Assembly (NCBI RefSeq): GCF_026230105.1
Contig: NC_079478.1
Location: 15,825,653 to 15,889,652, forward strand
Source of the DNA: Diorhabda sublineata
Taxonomy: Eukaryota > Arthropoda > Insecta > Coleoptera > Chrysomelidae
Direction of reading: 5' to 3'
Length of the DNA: 64,000 nucleotides
The position numbers were made by a program, and so were the translations under genes. This document shows, piece by piece, positions 1 to 13,619 of this stretch. Numbering within the stretch: position 1 is the stretch's first letter; each line of letters starts with the position of its first letter. The notes beneath the pieces are model-generated. The model had not been told where the DNA came from and did not search any database. It saw only the letters and a program-made list of their open reading frames with translations.

Positions 1-229
1 TACGCCGCTCGCCGAACGAAATATCGTTGACTGAAGATTATATTCAGTCATTTCCTGTTAAACTATTTAAGACATACGATCACCTTAAACGACAGTCGTT
101 TGGATCCAAACAACCTCATAAGAAAAACAAAAAAATAGTGCTCAACGATTATCGTTCATCGAACAGTCACATCAAGCAAAACGAACCTTTAGGTGTACAA
201 GTTGTAACAGAACGTTGATCTAAATTGTC

Positions 230-1620
230 ACTTAACCTGTACTACAACCGTTCTAGTCTTATTAAGGATGGTGATGTCTAAAAATTCCGCGTTGTCAACT
301 TACTCGTGTCGTCTCAAAATATAGAGAATGGCCCTCATATTAGAACTTGTATCTACAATGAAACAATCATAAATGCTCATGAATCAGACATTGGATATTA
401 GTTTTAAGGAATTTTAGATAGTAGCATGAGGTTAATCATCTGTTATGAATTTAGAAGCGTATGAAGCCTAGCTTATGAAACGGCACTAAGGTATATTTGT
501 ATTAACTAGACCATTGTTGAATCAACTACTGGTAGTGCTGAAAAAACTATTGAGGTTAACCAATTCTAGCAAAAATTTTGAACACTTCTGGAAAATTATT
601 ACTAGGAGAAATTTTAATCTAATAAACTTGGATACACACTCTTAGAATTTATGGTAGAGACTAAGCAGATAAGCTGGTTTTATATGTTTGTTTTTATAGT
701 TTTCCAGAATCTTTTAATACATTCTAGATAGAATTGAGCTAGAAACATTGGATGAATAACGTGAGGTATTATGAGCGAATTATTTTTCAATTTATATCTT
801 GACGTTGATATCAATAGAATTTATTAAATTTATTTTGAAAATATATTTTGAATATACTCAATTGATTCGAACAGAGAGCCCAAAGAACAAAAGTTCTCAT
901 AAATAACAGTGTCGTGTTTGGATTTAATAGAAAATGTAATGGATCACACGAACATTTAGTTCGAAATTGCATTGTTAGAGGAGGAATTATCATATTCGAA
1001 TAAATGAAACTACAAAATTATCGATACAAAATTCAATTTACATAATAGAAGGCTTTTGTACCTACAACTTCAATCAAACCTAAAAGACTGAAAATTCACA
1101 GACGCCCGTTATTATAATTTATGGAATGAGAGATGAAAGACAAACATTCATGGGAAAGTCTATTATTGGCCTATTTTTCTGAACTGTTACAACAAAGATC
1201 AATAATGATAATGAATAAATAATTAAAAGAATGTTATAATCTAGTAACAATACAGACATTTCTAAATATTTGGAATTAGTTACATTTATGAACTGAAATC
1301 GGAAAGGTTACTCGCTAAGAGAAGCTACGAGTTGTACGAGTACACATATTATTGATTTCACAAATAAAGTTCTAGATGATGTATATTTAATAGCCAAGGT
1401 TATTAATTTATTAATTGATTGAATTTATGAAATCAGCCAGGGAATATAGTGATATTGAAAATTTATAAACAGAGATTTGTAGTAAGTGAAAAAAATATAT
1501 AAAATTTTACTAAGTCATAACTTCTTCAGCAATAAAGAATAACCGCAATAAAGAATGAATTGCAATGACGAATATTACACTTATTTTGTGGGCAATTCAA
1601 GAATGAAACTAACGAAGCTA
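230..1620. other. Non-coding AT-rich stretch
   Basis: No coding exon, RNA gene or repeat with recognisable ends could be supported here. Frames are short and stop-rich on both strands. Confidence 0.5.
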
Positions 1621-1626
1621 GGTAGA

Positions 1627-2078
1627 GTAAATAAGAGAAAAGTGGTCAGTGCATCATTGGCAATAATTATAACTGTTGCTACCTTGCTTTTGGAGTCTGA
1701 TAGACAGAAAAGAGCACCCATGCGATGGTAGTCCAGGCCCTGGCTAGGTAGACCAAGGGGAGTTTAGCTATAGAAGTAAACAAGAAAATATACAAAAATT
1801 AATTGAGAATGGATATAGAAACATTCGAAAAACTCCGAAGGAAAATAACACTTAAGATAACTAAGAAACTGTTGGTGACAGACGTGATATCAACAGATCA
1901 GAAACTCATTTCTCTCTAAAATTGCAGTTTACACGCAATAAAAATGGCACCTAATCGATTATGCTGCAAGCGCAAGATCTTGGATGAAACAATTAGCTGA
2001 CTTGATCTGCGCATGATTTTGTTCAAGAAATTTCGCGTCTTGCATAGCATGTTCGTTGTCTTGCATCATGTCAAGCAG
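1627..2078 (+). repeat. Copy A of a TIR repeat family (decayed)
   Basis: This copy shares long stretches with 2358-2810 in the same orientation and with the reverse complement of 2955-3410. Shared landmarks include AAAAGTGGTCAGTGCATCA at its start, ACGCAATAAAAATGGCA in the middle and TTGCATCATGTCAAGC at its right end. Its left terminus was not found. The shared interior has no coding sense in any frame, so it looks like a non-autonomous element. Confidence 0.6.
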
Positions 2079-2254
2079 CCTTTACGCAAATCGCTAAGAA
2101 AAATGGGTTGTGGATGGACATCAGTTTAATTAAAAACAACAAAAAATAGCTAGTTGTCTTCAACTTCTCAGAAGTTAGGGGGAATTAACGTTAGTTGAAG
2201 AGTATGTTAGAAACGGTATCGGAATTTGTATGAATATAGCTCATAGATTAGAGG

Positions 2255-2810
2255 CCGCTTGACATGATGGAAGGCAACGTACAATAAATTGCTTATAACG
2301 TCAATATAATGAGTTTTTTTCAATATTTGTGCACGATTGACGAATGAAAATAATAAAACTAGCTAAAGTAAACAAGAAAAAAGTGGTCAGTGCATCACTA
2401 GCAATCAAAATATATATTATATCGGCTGATACCTTGCTTTTGGAGACTGATCGACAGAAAGAGGATCCAGGCGATAGTGAGCTAGGCCAAAAAACAAAGG
2501 GAAAAATGAGTTAAGCTATAAAATTATACGAGAAAATATTCAAAAATTAATTGAGAGTGGATGAGGAAACATTTGAAAAACTCCTAATGAAAATAAAGCA
2601 TAAGATAACTAAGAAATCCTTAATAAGTGATCTAGTATTAGATAATTTCTCCTCAGAATGAAAACGTACACGCAATAAAAATGGCATCAAACCAATAATA
2701 TTACAAGTGCGAGAGAGAATAATTAGCTGAACTTCATCTGCGCATTCTTTTGATCGAGAAATATTGCGTCTATCATTGTATTGCACGTTGTCTTGCACCA
2801 TGTCAAGCGG
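2255..2810. mobile_element. Copy B of the TIR repeat family
   Basis: The left end CCGCTTGACATGATGG is the inverted complement of the right end CCATGTCAAGCGG, and the match continues inward for about 30 bp with a few mismatches. The interior matches copy A directly and copy C in reverse. The flanks are no longer a clean TTAA. It appears to be a non-autonomous MITE-like element, about 0.55 kb. Confidence 0.6.
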
Positions 2811-2948
2811 GAAGTGGAAGTAAGAAGTGAAACGCCTTTTTTACCGGGATTTTAAACTCTTTGGTGAATTAGAGTCATTTGTTTTCTTTTGTCGAAATCG
2901 ATCTCCAATGCTTCGCAATTGCAGAGAGGCTAAACTTTGTTGCATTCA

Positions 2949-3632
<684 letters not shown>

Positions 3633-3639
3633 CAAAGGA

Positions 3640-5150
3640 TGTAGTAAAACGATCTTGCACGACCTTGCACGATTCTGTATTCTATATTTAATGAAATTTA
3701 ATAACTCCAAAACATTGATAAACATTTTCCGTGCTCGTATGGTTCAAAAATGAGTTTCAGTACTTTTATATGAATTGAAAACAATTTTAATTGTTATAGA
3801 AGAATACAAAATGTTTATTTCAAGGAATCTATATCGATTACTAATTACTATAATAGAAGAATCAGAAAGTAGAGTTTCTATTCTTCTTTGATAATTAAAA
3901 TTGAAAAATATTAAGAATAGATGAATAGGAATCTATTTCTCAAAAATTATTTCCCGTTTGTAAGAAAGCGAATCGAGGATTCCAACTTGTTGTTACTTCT
4001 GATAGATGTTTTACCCTTTCACTAGTGAGAATGGGGAGAGTAGCAGATGTAAGTCTTTGATTGAAAAATATATTATCAACTTAAAAATCTATAATCTCAA
4101 AACAATTTCTGGTCAACAAAAATGGAATTGTATACTTCCGAAAATTACGAATTAAGTTAAATGATTACTAAATGCCACACAGTATACCTGTCCTGCAGAC
4201 CAGATATTACTGAATACATATTAAAATATATATAAAAAATATTCACGGGATTGGTGTGGTCTGAAAATGTCAGTAAATCCGACAGTCGTAATTTAATGGT
4301 TCGCTAAAATATCAAATCTAGGTGAGGTAAAATAATAGCAGCGTTGATAATTGTTTTCAAAGTTAGTTCTGCGCGAACGTGGTTTCATAAGTTATTTATG
4401 CTGACAATAATTACTTCCAATGTTTTTGTTTACTAACGTTAGTCGGTCAAATCCGGATTTGCATCGTTTGGGCTTTTCTAAGGATGTAATTGCAAATATT
4501 GGAAATATAAATGTTAATAATTGCTAGTTTAGCAGGTCAAATAGTGTACGGTATGTTGTGATATACAATTTGAACATGTGAAATTGAGGTGACTAAAGTA
4601 ATTTATATGCTCACGAAAATGCTTCGAGCAAGAAATATTTGAAATATGTTTTTTTTCAAATAAAACTGTTTATTCGTGAAATTCTGATGAACAATTACAT
4701 TTAAGAGAGAAGCGGGAATACTATTTTTAGAATCATTGCATTTTTTAACAAACGCATTGTAGAAGGTGCTTTTGAAAATATGTTATCTGTCAAAATATTA
4801 CATGAATCTAGTAGACAGATTTGATTTGATACTCAAACAAAGACAACTTTTTACTTTATTCGTTATTATTGAGAAACTAGTATCTAGAGTTTTGATTTAA
4901 CAGCATTTTTTATGGAAAATCACATAAAAACCAAGGAAAAGTTGCGTAAATCTTACCCCTAAAGTTCTCTACCCCGTGAAATGATTTGTGTTAGGTTTTC
5001 TGCTTTTAAAATTGACTATATGTGCATGGATAATGCTGAGCATACAGGACCGTCAATTACACTACATACTTCAAAAATGATTAATAAAATATGTACTGCG
5101 ATATTCGAATAAAAGTACATGAGCTAATGAAGCAACATTTTACATAAAAG
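3640..5150. other. Non-coding AT-rich stretch
   Basis: No supported gene or structured repeat was seen. Short AT-rich frames only. Confidence 0.5.
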
Positions 5151-5159
5151 GTCACCACT

Positions 5160-5560
5160 TTTGAAGAAGCTTTTTGCAGGATGGGTGCCGCAATTGGTCA
5201 ATGCAAATAGAAATCTCGATTGTATAAAAAATTCAAGCAGATGTTTTGATAGATATTTTGATATAATCCGAGTGAATTGTTAGTTTAATATTTTACTGTG
5301 GATGAAACTTGGCTGCAAGTATAGGCAGATATAAAAATTCAAACTTATTTTGCCCAGTAACTTACTCGTAAGAAAGCACAGACCGTTAATACGGTCATAG
5401 CTAAAGTATTCATGGATTCCAAAGGATAATTTTCATTGATTAAAATAAAAGGGAAAAGATAACTGGCCACTGACGTCAAAATTTTTTGCCTCATCTGCAG
5501 GACTCTTTCCATTAATTCCTGTTTCCAATTTAAGAAAACGATTGGCTGGAAAACTATTAC
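5160..5560 (+). pseudogene. Decayed mariner-type transposase fragment
   Basis: Reading across frames on the plus strand gives KKLFAGWVPQLV near 5165, VDETWLQ near 5300 and VNTVIAKVFMDSKG near 5375. These match the order of the linker, first catalytic Asp block and WVFWDSKG block of mariner DD34D transposases. Stops and indels are frequent. Neither the later catalytic aspartates nor terminal repeats could be seen. Confidence 0.5.
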
Positions 5561-6759
5561 AGGGAGATGATAAAGTGATGGCATAGACAACGCGGATTTT
5601 GCGGGAATTCTGAAAGAATATTTTAGGATGGTTTGAAAAATCTGCAATTGGACTTAGCTGAAAGGAGATTAGATTCTTTATCATATCAAGCTTTCCATTA
5701 AAATATTTTCCTTTAATACATCATTACTGAACCTATCTTCGTACAATCAAAAATATAAACCACTTCAGACAGACGTCTAAATATATTCTTTTTTAAAGGG
5801 AGCTTTATCAAATGAAAATTTCCTATTCCTCTATGGTTTAAACATTAAAAAGAGAATTCTAAATTATTAAGTGCCCTCAATTCTATGGGCGACAGTATAT
5901 TTCCAATACAAAAATGGAATACAAGATTCAAATTCACAAATTACTCTCAGATTAAGTCACCACTTGAACGATGTCCAATATAAACAAGCTGTTATTCAGA
6001 GAAGGGTTTATCACTAAAAAAAATTCTCAAAGTTCAGCTATTTCTAAGATGAATCAGTTCAATAGCAATGTAATGAAAATATTTATCAAAAAAAGCATCA
6101 TGATTCATCAAATGAGAAAGAAGACTATATCCAATTTTTTATACGAAAGATATCCATAAGGTTGCAAGAGACTACAACGGACTTAGCGGACCGTTAGCAA
6201 TCAATAAATATTAACAAAAATTCTAATTTATAAAAGTTTCAATAAAAACTAAAACAGAGACAATGTCAATAATTTCGGTTATCTAAGAATTTTGTCCCCA
6301 TTTTATCTTGACAATTCTAATAATAATTGCTTTACAAAATGAAAAAGTACTTCAAATGACATGGAGTGAAGTCCATTGAAGCCAATTGATGTCAATTGTC
6401 CTTTGCTGTTGGTGGATGTCTTATGATGCTTATTATTATTAATGTTGATGTACGTCAATTTATGTCATTTGAGATCATTTGGTCAATGGTATCACATTTT
6501 GGTTAAATCAAATAATTTTTCCATATAATGCTAAAAAATTTCTTTCGTTCCGACACTTCAACAACTAATAGGAATGAAATGCAAAAAACCTCAGTACAGA
6601 TTCAAAAAATTATTAATTGTACAAAAATCTACAACTAATTTTCTACACAGCTTTGTAGACAGTTGTCATAGCGTGACATAAATTTTAGTATGTCTTTTTT
6701 ATAAAAGGTTGCCACCTGTGTTTTCAACGTACCGTGTTCTTCCATCTCATCACCAAGTA

Positions 6760-6990
6760 TTAACGACCAAAGAACGATGTTAGGTTCAAGAAGAGATGAA
6801 AATCACTACGAGCAAGGCCCGAGTTATACGGAGGATTATCAAACACGTCCCATCCAAAGTCCTTTTTTTCCATGTTGACAGTTAGTGCATTATGGTGAAA
6901 ACAAATTTTTTCGCTATTTCTGTATTGCGTGGTGCAGTTTTGTAGTATATCAATCAGCAAATTTGCGGTGCACATGAGTGTTAAAATTTA
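6760..6990 (-). pseudogene. Mariner transposase C-terminal fragment
   Basis: The minus strand reads HHNALTVNMEKKDFGWDVF followed by DNPPYNSGLARSDFHLF. This corresponds to the HHDNARPHT block and the PPYSPDLAPSDFHLF block of mariner transposases (DD34D). The second catalytic Asp is gone (HHNA instead of HHDNA), while the third (SDF) remains. The copy is a dead fragment. Confidence 0.65.
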
Positions 6991-6999
6991 ATTAGGTTT

Positions 7000-8800
7000 A
7001 ACTTTCGTTGGGGACGAAGTAAAACTGCTGGCCATCTAGTTTTTGGGGTGTTGTGAAATACTCATATTATTACGAGATTCGTGGAAATTTCATACCAAGA
7101 GCATTGTGTAAATTTACGGTTTTGCTTAGTCTTCGCATCAATAGCGTCCACATTGTTCTTCATCGTGAATTTGATCCTGTCTTTAATTGAACTGTCTACT
7201 TATCTTCTAATCAATAAATCACTCTTCGTCCACAAACCTCGCAAATTTTCCGATAAAGTCACTTGGTTCAATTTCATTTGCATTTAGAAAATTAATCGCA
7301 AATATTATTATTACAAAAGCGACCGCATTTTCAATTAAGAAGCATTAGAAACACGAAGCAGCAAACTAAAAATTTCATTTCTTCTGCTTGAGCTAGAGTA
7401 ACGCACATGCTCGGAACAGCAATCGTAGCGCTGTCGTTGATAGAGATGTAAATGAAGCTTAAATTGTAGATATTCCTCCTGTTTATACAGTAAACATTGA
7501 AATTTACATTTATCGTACCCAACTTCATTATAACCAACTAACAAACTGAAATGTTCTCATACCTAATTGAAGTTAACCCTGATTTCATGGGTTTGAGTTT
7601 CGACATTTGAAGGATCAAATTCTTCAGTCAAAGCACCAATGACTTGAGGATTGACTAATAAAATCTCGAAAATCTTCTATACTTGTCTATAAAAATTTGA
7701 TTTCATGAAATTATTTCAATAAAGATTATTAGTAACAAACAAATGTCACCATCTTTTACAGCTCTGATTGTTTCTTTTGGTATATTTTTATTTAGTTCTT
7801 TTTTCCTCATCATTTTTCTGAAGCCTCATCAAGTCTCATCTATATATATTCAATGAATAAGCTAAATCTATGATATATTACAAGTATTTTATAAAATATT
7901 ATACGAACATTTCTGCCACTGTTTGTTCGATATCTTTTTCAGAGAATAACATAACGTAGCTTAATTTGGAATTTAAATACCTATGTATTGAAGAAATTAA
8001 ACAAAATTTCAAATTTAAGTTATTATTAAAATGATTATGCATAATTGGAAACACAGGGTAACTTAATGATTAAATTACCTTGAAGATGACTGTATTATTT
8101 CAAATAACATTCTAAATAATTTTAGAATCCTTGATGTACTACAAATAACAACTTAATAATTAGCCTTAATAATTGTAAATGTATAACGTCTTCCTACTCT
8201 TCATTTATACATTTAAAAAAATTAAGATCTAAATGAAAAAAATGCTATACATGGCTTCATATACGAAATCTCCTTGATTTTTATGCAAATATAATGAGCA
8301 TAAAAAAGAATTGATGACTTCCTGAATTTTCACTCTACATGGCTGAATATGAAAAAAATAATGAATGATAAGTAGCCAGCTGGACTCCGTACTCTTTTTC
8401 TGCTCGTCTTTGATCCTGTTACATTTGGAATCAGTCTTGATAACGCACCAAAGCTATGTATGACACAATTGTAATTTTTGTAGTGTATGTCTTGGAATAT
8501 GAATTTTGGACAACTATTGAAATCAAGTAACGTGTAAAATTTTCCAAAAAATACAATACAGTTCAAAGCTGTTAAGAAGTGGTGTGAGTGATTTAAAATC
8601 GGAAATTCATTCGAGGACGAGGATCGATCGACACGCCCTTAAGCCTTACAAACAGAATTATCCTTGAAACAGGGGACGAACCCCATATGATTCTTTTCAA
8701 AGGAAATTGTAAACACAGAATTTTAGAAGGGGTACTAGATTGTATGAGAAAGCGAAGGAAGAGACCTGAGAAATTAGAAAATGACCTCAAAGTCATCGTG
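7000..8800. other. Non-coding stretch
   Basis: No gene could be supported. Two overlapping minus-strand frames near 7331-7544 and one at 8330-8566 show no family signature. Confidence 0.4.
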
Positions 8801-8869
8801 ACAACGCCAATTATGAGGATGATTCCAGAAGTACCAAAGGAGCAAATAAAGTAACGATTCCATAAATAA

Positions 8870-9720
8870 TGTAGAAAATCCACAAAGTGGTACTGGATGA
8901 TTGTCGACTAATAGTGCGAGAGTTGGTAGACATAGTAGACATTTCAGAGAGTTTGGTGAATCGCATTTTATCTGAAAATGTGGACATGAGAAAGCTGTGC
9001 GCAACAAAAACAGCGTCTTGTAGATGTTTTGGTCGAGTGTTTGGCAATAGTTTCACAGATATAAAGCCGAATTTTTGCGCCATTCCATAACGATGGATGA
9101 AACGTTGGTCCCTCACTTCACACTCGAAACAAAAGAACAATCAAAACAATGGACAGAAAAGAAACAACCATTTCCAAACTAGGCAGGGACCTTTCCAACT
9201 GCAGGTATGGTCAAGGCTTCAATTTTTTGGGATGCGCGTGCGATAATTCTTATAGACTATCTTGAAATAGGAAAAATTATCAACGGCGAGTATTACAGTA
9301 GTTTATTGCAACGTTTAAGTGAAGAAATCCAGCAAAAACAGCCTCGTTTGGTTAAGAAGAATATCAAGTCAATGCACTAGCTCACACCTCCGTTATTACA
9401 ATGACCAAAATTAATAAGTTTGGATTGTTACATCATGCACCCTATTTACCAAATTCAGCCCCTTCAGATTATTTTTTGTTCCCAGATTTGAAACAATGGC
9501 TTGGTAGTCAAAGATATTACAACAATGAAAAGATGGTATCGGCAGTTAGAGGTTATTTTGAGGATGTTGACGATTCTTATCATAAAAAGGGTATCGAACT
9601 TAATGAACATCGCTGGTAAAAGTGTATGGAGCTAAAAGGAAATCACGTTGAAAGATAAAAATATTTTTTTCCAAAATTTTTGTGTTTTATTTGTTGGACC
9701 AGGGACTATCCTCGTATAAG
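8870..9720 (+). pseudogene. mellifera-type mariner, decayed
   Basis: The plus strand carries VRELVDIVDISESLVNRIL and MRKLCA (HTH region), then TMDET (first Asp), VKASIFWDAR, and at the end NSAPSDYFLFPDLKQWL, FEDVDDSYHKKGIELNEHRW. This is the usual order of a mellifera/cecropia-type mariner. The second catalytic block, normally HQDNAPxH, reads VNALAHTS, so its Asp is lost, and there are several frameshifts. The stretch GTGTTTTATTTGTTGGACC at about 9681-9699 resembles a mariner 3' terminal repeat. The 5' end is not clear. Confidence 0.8.
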
Positions 9721-9729
9721 TTTCTTTGC

Positions 9730-11090
9730 TTGTTAGTTACTTCTCTCCATCTATTATAATTTTCACCAGATTTGGTGCCTTGCAACTTCCGACTCTTCAC
9801 GGGGACTCAAAATTCACTAAAAGAAAGAAAGACATTTTCATCTCTAAAAAAGCAGAAGTAGCAAATACCAATCATTTTCAATTAAAAAATAATTTCTAAA
9901 TAAAAAGATACTATTTTGAGTGAAAGAAGTGCTAGATAATTCAGTAGCAATGAAATTGCCTCAAAATTGTGAGGTCAGTGACTTTATTAATTTTGGTTAA
10001 TAGACATTTACTTCGCTAATTTTACGAGAAAAAACTGACCTTGTATCAAAAAATTGGTGATAAACTATCAACGGTACTAAATTGAAATTGCTTAATGTAA
10101 TAAACGATTAGAAAACATTCTCATTACCAATTGATATGGTACTTTCTTTCCGTTTTTATATGAAAAAGAGCAGCAACTTTCTCATACCAAACAAAGAGGA
10201 AAAAAAATTAATAACGTTTGCAAAAACAATAACTAATTGAAGAAATATGTGAATTCATCAGGAACAATTTCAATATTCCCTCATTGCGATTATTCAAACT
10301 GCTAATTCAAAGGAATGCAGACGTTTCAATGTTTCATTCTCACTTTCAGAATAAACAATGTAAAAGTAAATTAGACATCGAAATGGATGCGTTTTAACCA
10401 CATCAAGGTTTTTATTCTTTTGAAGCGAAAAATGAGATGTCAAATTTTATAGTACATACTATAACATTTTAGAAATAAAATACATACAGGGCATTTGAAA
10501 ACTAATCATCCGATTTTATAGGTTTACACTCATTTTTAAATTTTTAATGATCAGATGGACATGAGGTTACTCTTATATTTTTAGTTTTTCACATTTTCGC
10601 TAACACATTATGAATGATGGATTTGATGGCTGCTTCAATACTATTTTTCTGTTCAGCCAATGTTGTTGGAAGGGAAAGGGTATAAAGAGTGTCTTTTGCA
10701 AACCTTCAAGCTCCACGTTCTCATTGGAAAAACGAAGACGAATTGATGATTTGTCATATATCACCAAATTGCTTTATCCATCCTATAAGAAGATCAACAC
10801 TAAATGTTGTAAATCTCAAACTCGCTTCTACCAAACCATATGCTATGTACAAACAAAAAACGAGATAAGACAGAATTGAAATATTATTAGATGACATAAA
10901 CAAAAAAAGGAACCACACACAAATAAATAATATAAATTAAGACATAAGTATGGGCCCGAGTCTTAGGATCGAGAATGGCGAAGAGCTAACACAACAATCA
11001 AAGTTCAATTAACTACATAAAACTCATATATTGAAGAAATATAATTGAGTTACTATGACTATAAAGAATGAAATTGAACTTGTCCGTTAT
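9730..11090. other. Non-coding stretch between mariner copies
   Basis: No supported gene. A plus-strand frame at 10610-10879 has no recognisable motif. Confidence 0.4.
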
Positions 11091-11184
11091 ACAAACACGT
11101 ACCTAGCCTCCAGAAGCGAAGTAGCTCGTCGATTTAGGTGTTGAAGAAAGGTTATAAAAAGGAAGGTGGTTTAGATTCTCTGGT

Positions 11185-11790
11185 TTAAGCGTCGGTTAGC
11201 CGTCGGGTGGCAAAGAAATACGAGGATGCTCCTCAAAATAGTCACCGACACCAGCTCTTCATTCCTGAAGAATCTTTGACCACTGAGCCATTTTTTCAAG
11301 TGCGGGAACAGAAAATAATCCAAGAGGGTTGAATCTAGCGAATAACGTGCATGGTGTAGAAACTCAAGCCTCAATTCATTAATTTTGACCATTGCAATAA
11401 CGTATGTGTCAACTGTTGCATGGTCTTAATGAAACAACACTTTCTTCTTAGTAAAATGCGGTCGTTTTTTATTGATATCTTCGCTCAAACGTTGCAATAA
11501 GTTCGCATACGTTCCATACATTATTTTAAAATGGTGCAAACATTCAGCTTTATCTCTGTGAAACATTACCAAACACTCGATGGAAACAACGACGCTACTT
11601 TTGTTCCATTGTGAGTAAACCCAACACCCACCTTGCGCACAGCATTCTCATGTCAAAATATTTAGTTAATATACGATGTACTGCACTTTTTTAAATGCCT
11701 ACAATGTCTGCTAGCTTGCGAACTTTCAGTCGACGGTCATCCAGTGCCGCCTTGTGGATTTTCTTCAACATTCATGGAGTCACCTCATTA
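11185..11790 (-). pseudogene. mellifera-type mariner, minus strand, decayed
   Basis: Read on the minus strand from about 11790 downwards: LKKIHKAALDDRRLKVRKLADIVG, AVHRIL, DMRMLCARWVLGLLTMEQ, then broken central blocks, and finally LLDYFLFPHLKKWLSGQRFF near 11280. The order is that of a mariner transposase. Stops and frameshifts are present throughout. It lies head to head with the next copy, which starts only about 30 bp away. Confidence 0.75.
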
Positions 11791-11814
11791 AAGATACTAA
11801 TTACAAAAACATAT

Positions 11815-12180
11815 GGTTGAATATTTTGTCAGATCAAAATGATCATCATCTGAGTGGACTGCAGCCGGTGAACCACGTCGAAGCGTGGCACAACAGTCAG
11901 TTGGTAAAGTTATGGCTTCAATATTTTGGGATATGCAATATTGTAGGAATTACAATGCAAAATGCTTCCTCATCCATAGTCCATATCTGGCCCCCAATGA
12001 CTACTGGTATTCGCTGATCTCAAATTCAGTTTCAAATAAAGAAGCAATTGCTGAAACTGAAGCCTCTTTTGAGGCAAAAGACAAATCCTTCTACAAGCAT
12101 GGCATCGAAAAGTTAGAGAAGCGTTTTGACAATTACTGGCTGGGTGTTGACAGCAGCGTGCTACTGCTTTGAGTTTTCTA
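11815..12180 (+). pseudogene. Internally deleted mariner transposase
   Basis: The plus strand gives WTAAGEPRRSVAQQSVGKVMASIFWDMQ-like sequence (split here by position: about 11855-11945), then jumps directly to HSPYLAPNDYWY and EAIAETEASFEAKDKSFYKHGIEKLEKRF. In intact mariners some 80-90 residues containing the second catalytic Asp lie between those blocks. The deletion joins them in one open frame of 95 codons, which cannot encode an active enzyme. Confidence 0.75.
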
Positions 12181-12189
12181 AATGGAGCG

Positions 12190-13435
12190 CAGAGAAAAAT
12201 AGTCTCACGTTTTCTACAAATTTCTTTTTCATTATGACTTATTAAATTCTTAGTCTTTACCACTACTAAAATTACATTTTGAAATCTTGATATCGACCTT
12301 TCAGCATTAATTATATGATACTGTATTTTGAAATCTTGTGTTTTTGATGATGAATTTGATAGCGATTAACCGATGAAGCTGTTTTTTATCTGAATTTGAC
12401 GTTTTCATATTGTCTATCAATACACCTGATAGACAGCATTTTAATAGTAGTATTCATATTATATTAAGCGTTGTATTGCAACAAAATTACGTAACAAAAA
12501 CCAACAACTTGAGATATAAATAAACAAATGCTAATACTACAAATAGAATTGCAGCATCGACCTTATAAAGTCTAATGCAACTCATTGATACAAGAATAAA
12601 AAGCGAACCATACTAAGGCAGTCAAATTGTAATAACAATATTTTAAAGAATAAAAAAATTGCGAGTTGTCTAAATGCAATGGTAATAATTTGTCCGTCTG
12701 CAATAAGTTTGAAATCTGGTATTTCTTCGGTGTCTTTAAGTTAAGTAGGTAGATAAAATTGCCGGAGGCATTAAACCAACTTTCCCGTCTTGATATTGGG
12801 TCCAGTGACTCCAATCTGAACATCATTAACGGAGAACGTGAGAGGAGAAAAGGAATTTTCGATTAATATTTAGAGTATATTATCGATTGATATGTTTAAT
12901 GATTAAATATGACCACAATTTAAACTTTTATTTTTCCCTGGTATTACGATATTTCAAACGATAGCCATCAAATTTTGAGCTCATTATTTCTTATATTTTG
13001 GGTTGAAATATATTATGGATCGTTTCTTGAAGAAATCAGATAGCCTTAATTGGTTTGTGGAGCATAAAAAAGATATCAAATAAAAGTTTTTGCATTATTT
13101 AACATGAGAATTTGAGTTTCTTTTGAGTTTTTGAGTTTTTTTTTTGGAAAATGTGCGCTTTTTGATATTAAAAAAATCACATTGATGATTTAATGCGCTG
13201 TTCGTAAATGTTTAGATTATATATGTTGATATGTAACTATGCCTTTCATAGTGTTTGTATGCACCACTATACATCTGAATAAATACGACAGTTATCTGAA
13301 TGTTCGGGATATGACGAAATACATCCGAATGTAGTATACAAGAAGACTATGACCATTGTATGTTGTATGTGTGGCTTATTATTAATTGAGTGTTTGAAAA
13401 AAGTAAATGTGAATAATGACTATCACTGTATATTA
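12190..13435. other. Non-coding stretch
   Basis: No gene or repeat with clear ends was seen. Confidence 0.4.
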
Positions 13436-13439
13436 TATT

Positions 13440-13610
13440 TGTGGACCCACAACAAAAAGAAGGTGCCAATCAAAAAAAAAAAACAATTTTTCACCAAGAC
13501 AATGCGCCGTGTCACAAATCGATTAAGGTGATGGTTTTTATTCCTTCCGCAGTTACCATAATCTCCAGATCTGGTCTCCAGCGATGTTTTCAAACCTGGA
13601 ACCTAGATTA
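13440..13610 (+). pseudogene. Short mariner transposase fragment
   Basis: The plus strand reads KKKTIFHQDNAPCHKSIKVM at about 13475-13533, the block that carries the second catalytic Asp of mellifera-type mariners. A frame change later, SPDLVSSDVF near 13565 resembles SPDLAPSDF, the third catalytic block. Nothing recognisable extends beyond this. Confidence 0.7.
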
Positions 13611-13619
13611 TCTTACATT

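Noticed and set aside
27..218. 63-codon plus-strand frame at the window start (MTEDYIQSFPVKLFKTYDHL)
   Set aside because: The frame is open from base 1 and has plausible composition, so it could be the end of a gene cut by the window. No motif supports that, and nothing downstream continues it.
8593..9140. Three overlapping minus-strand frames of 77-109 codons
   Set aside because: They are antisense to the mariner remnant at 8870-9720.
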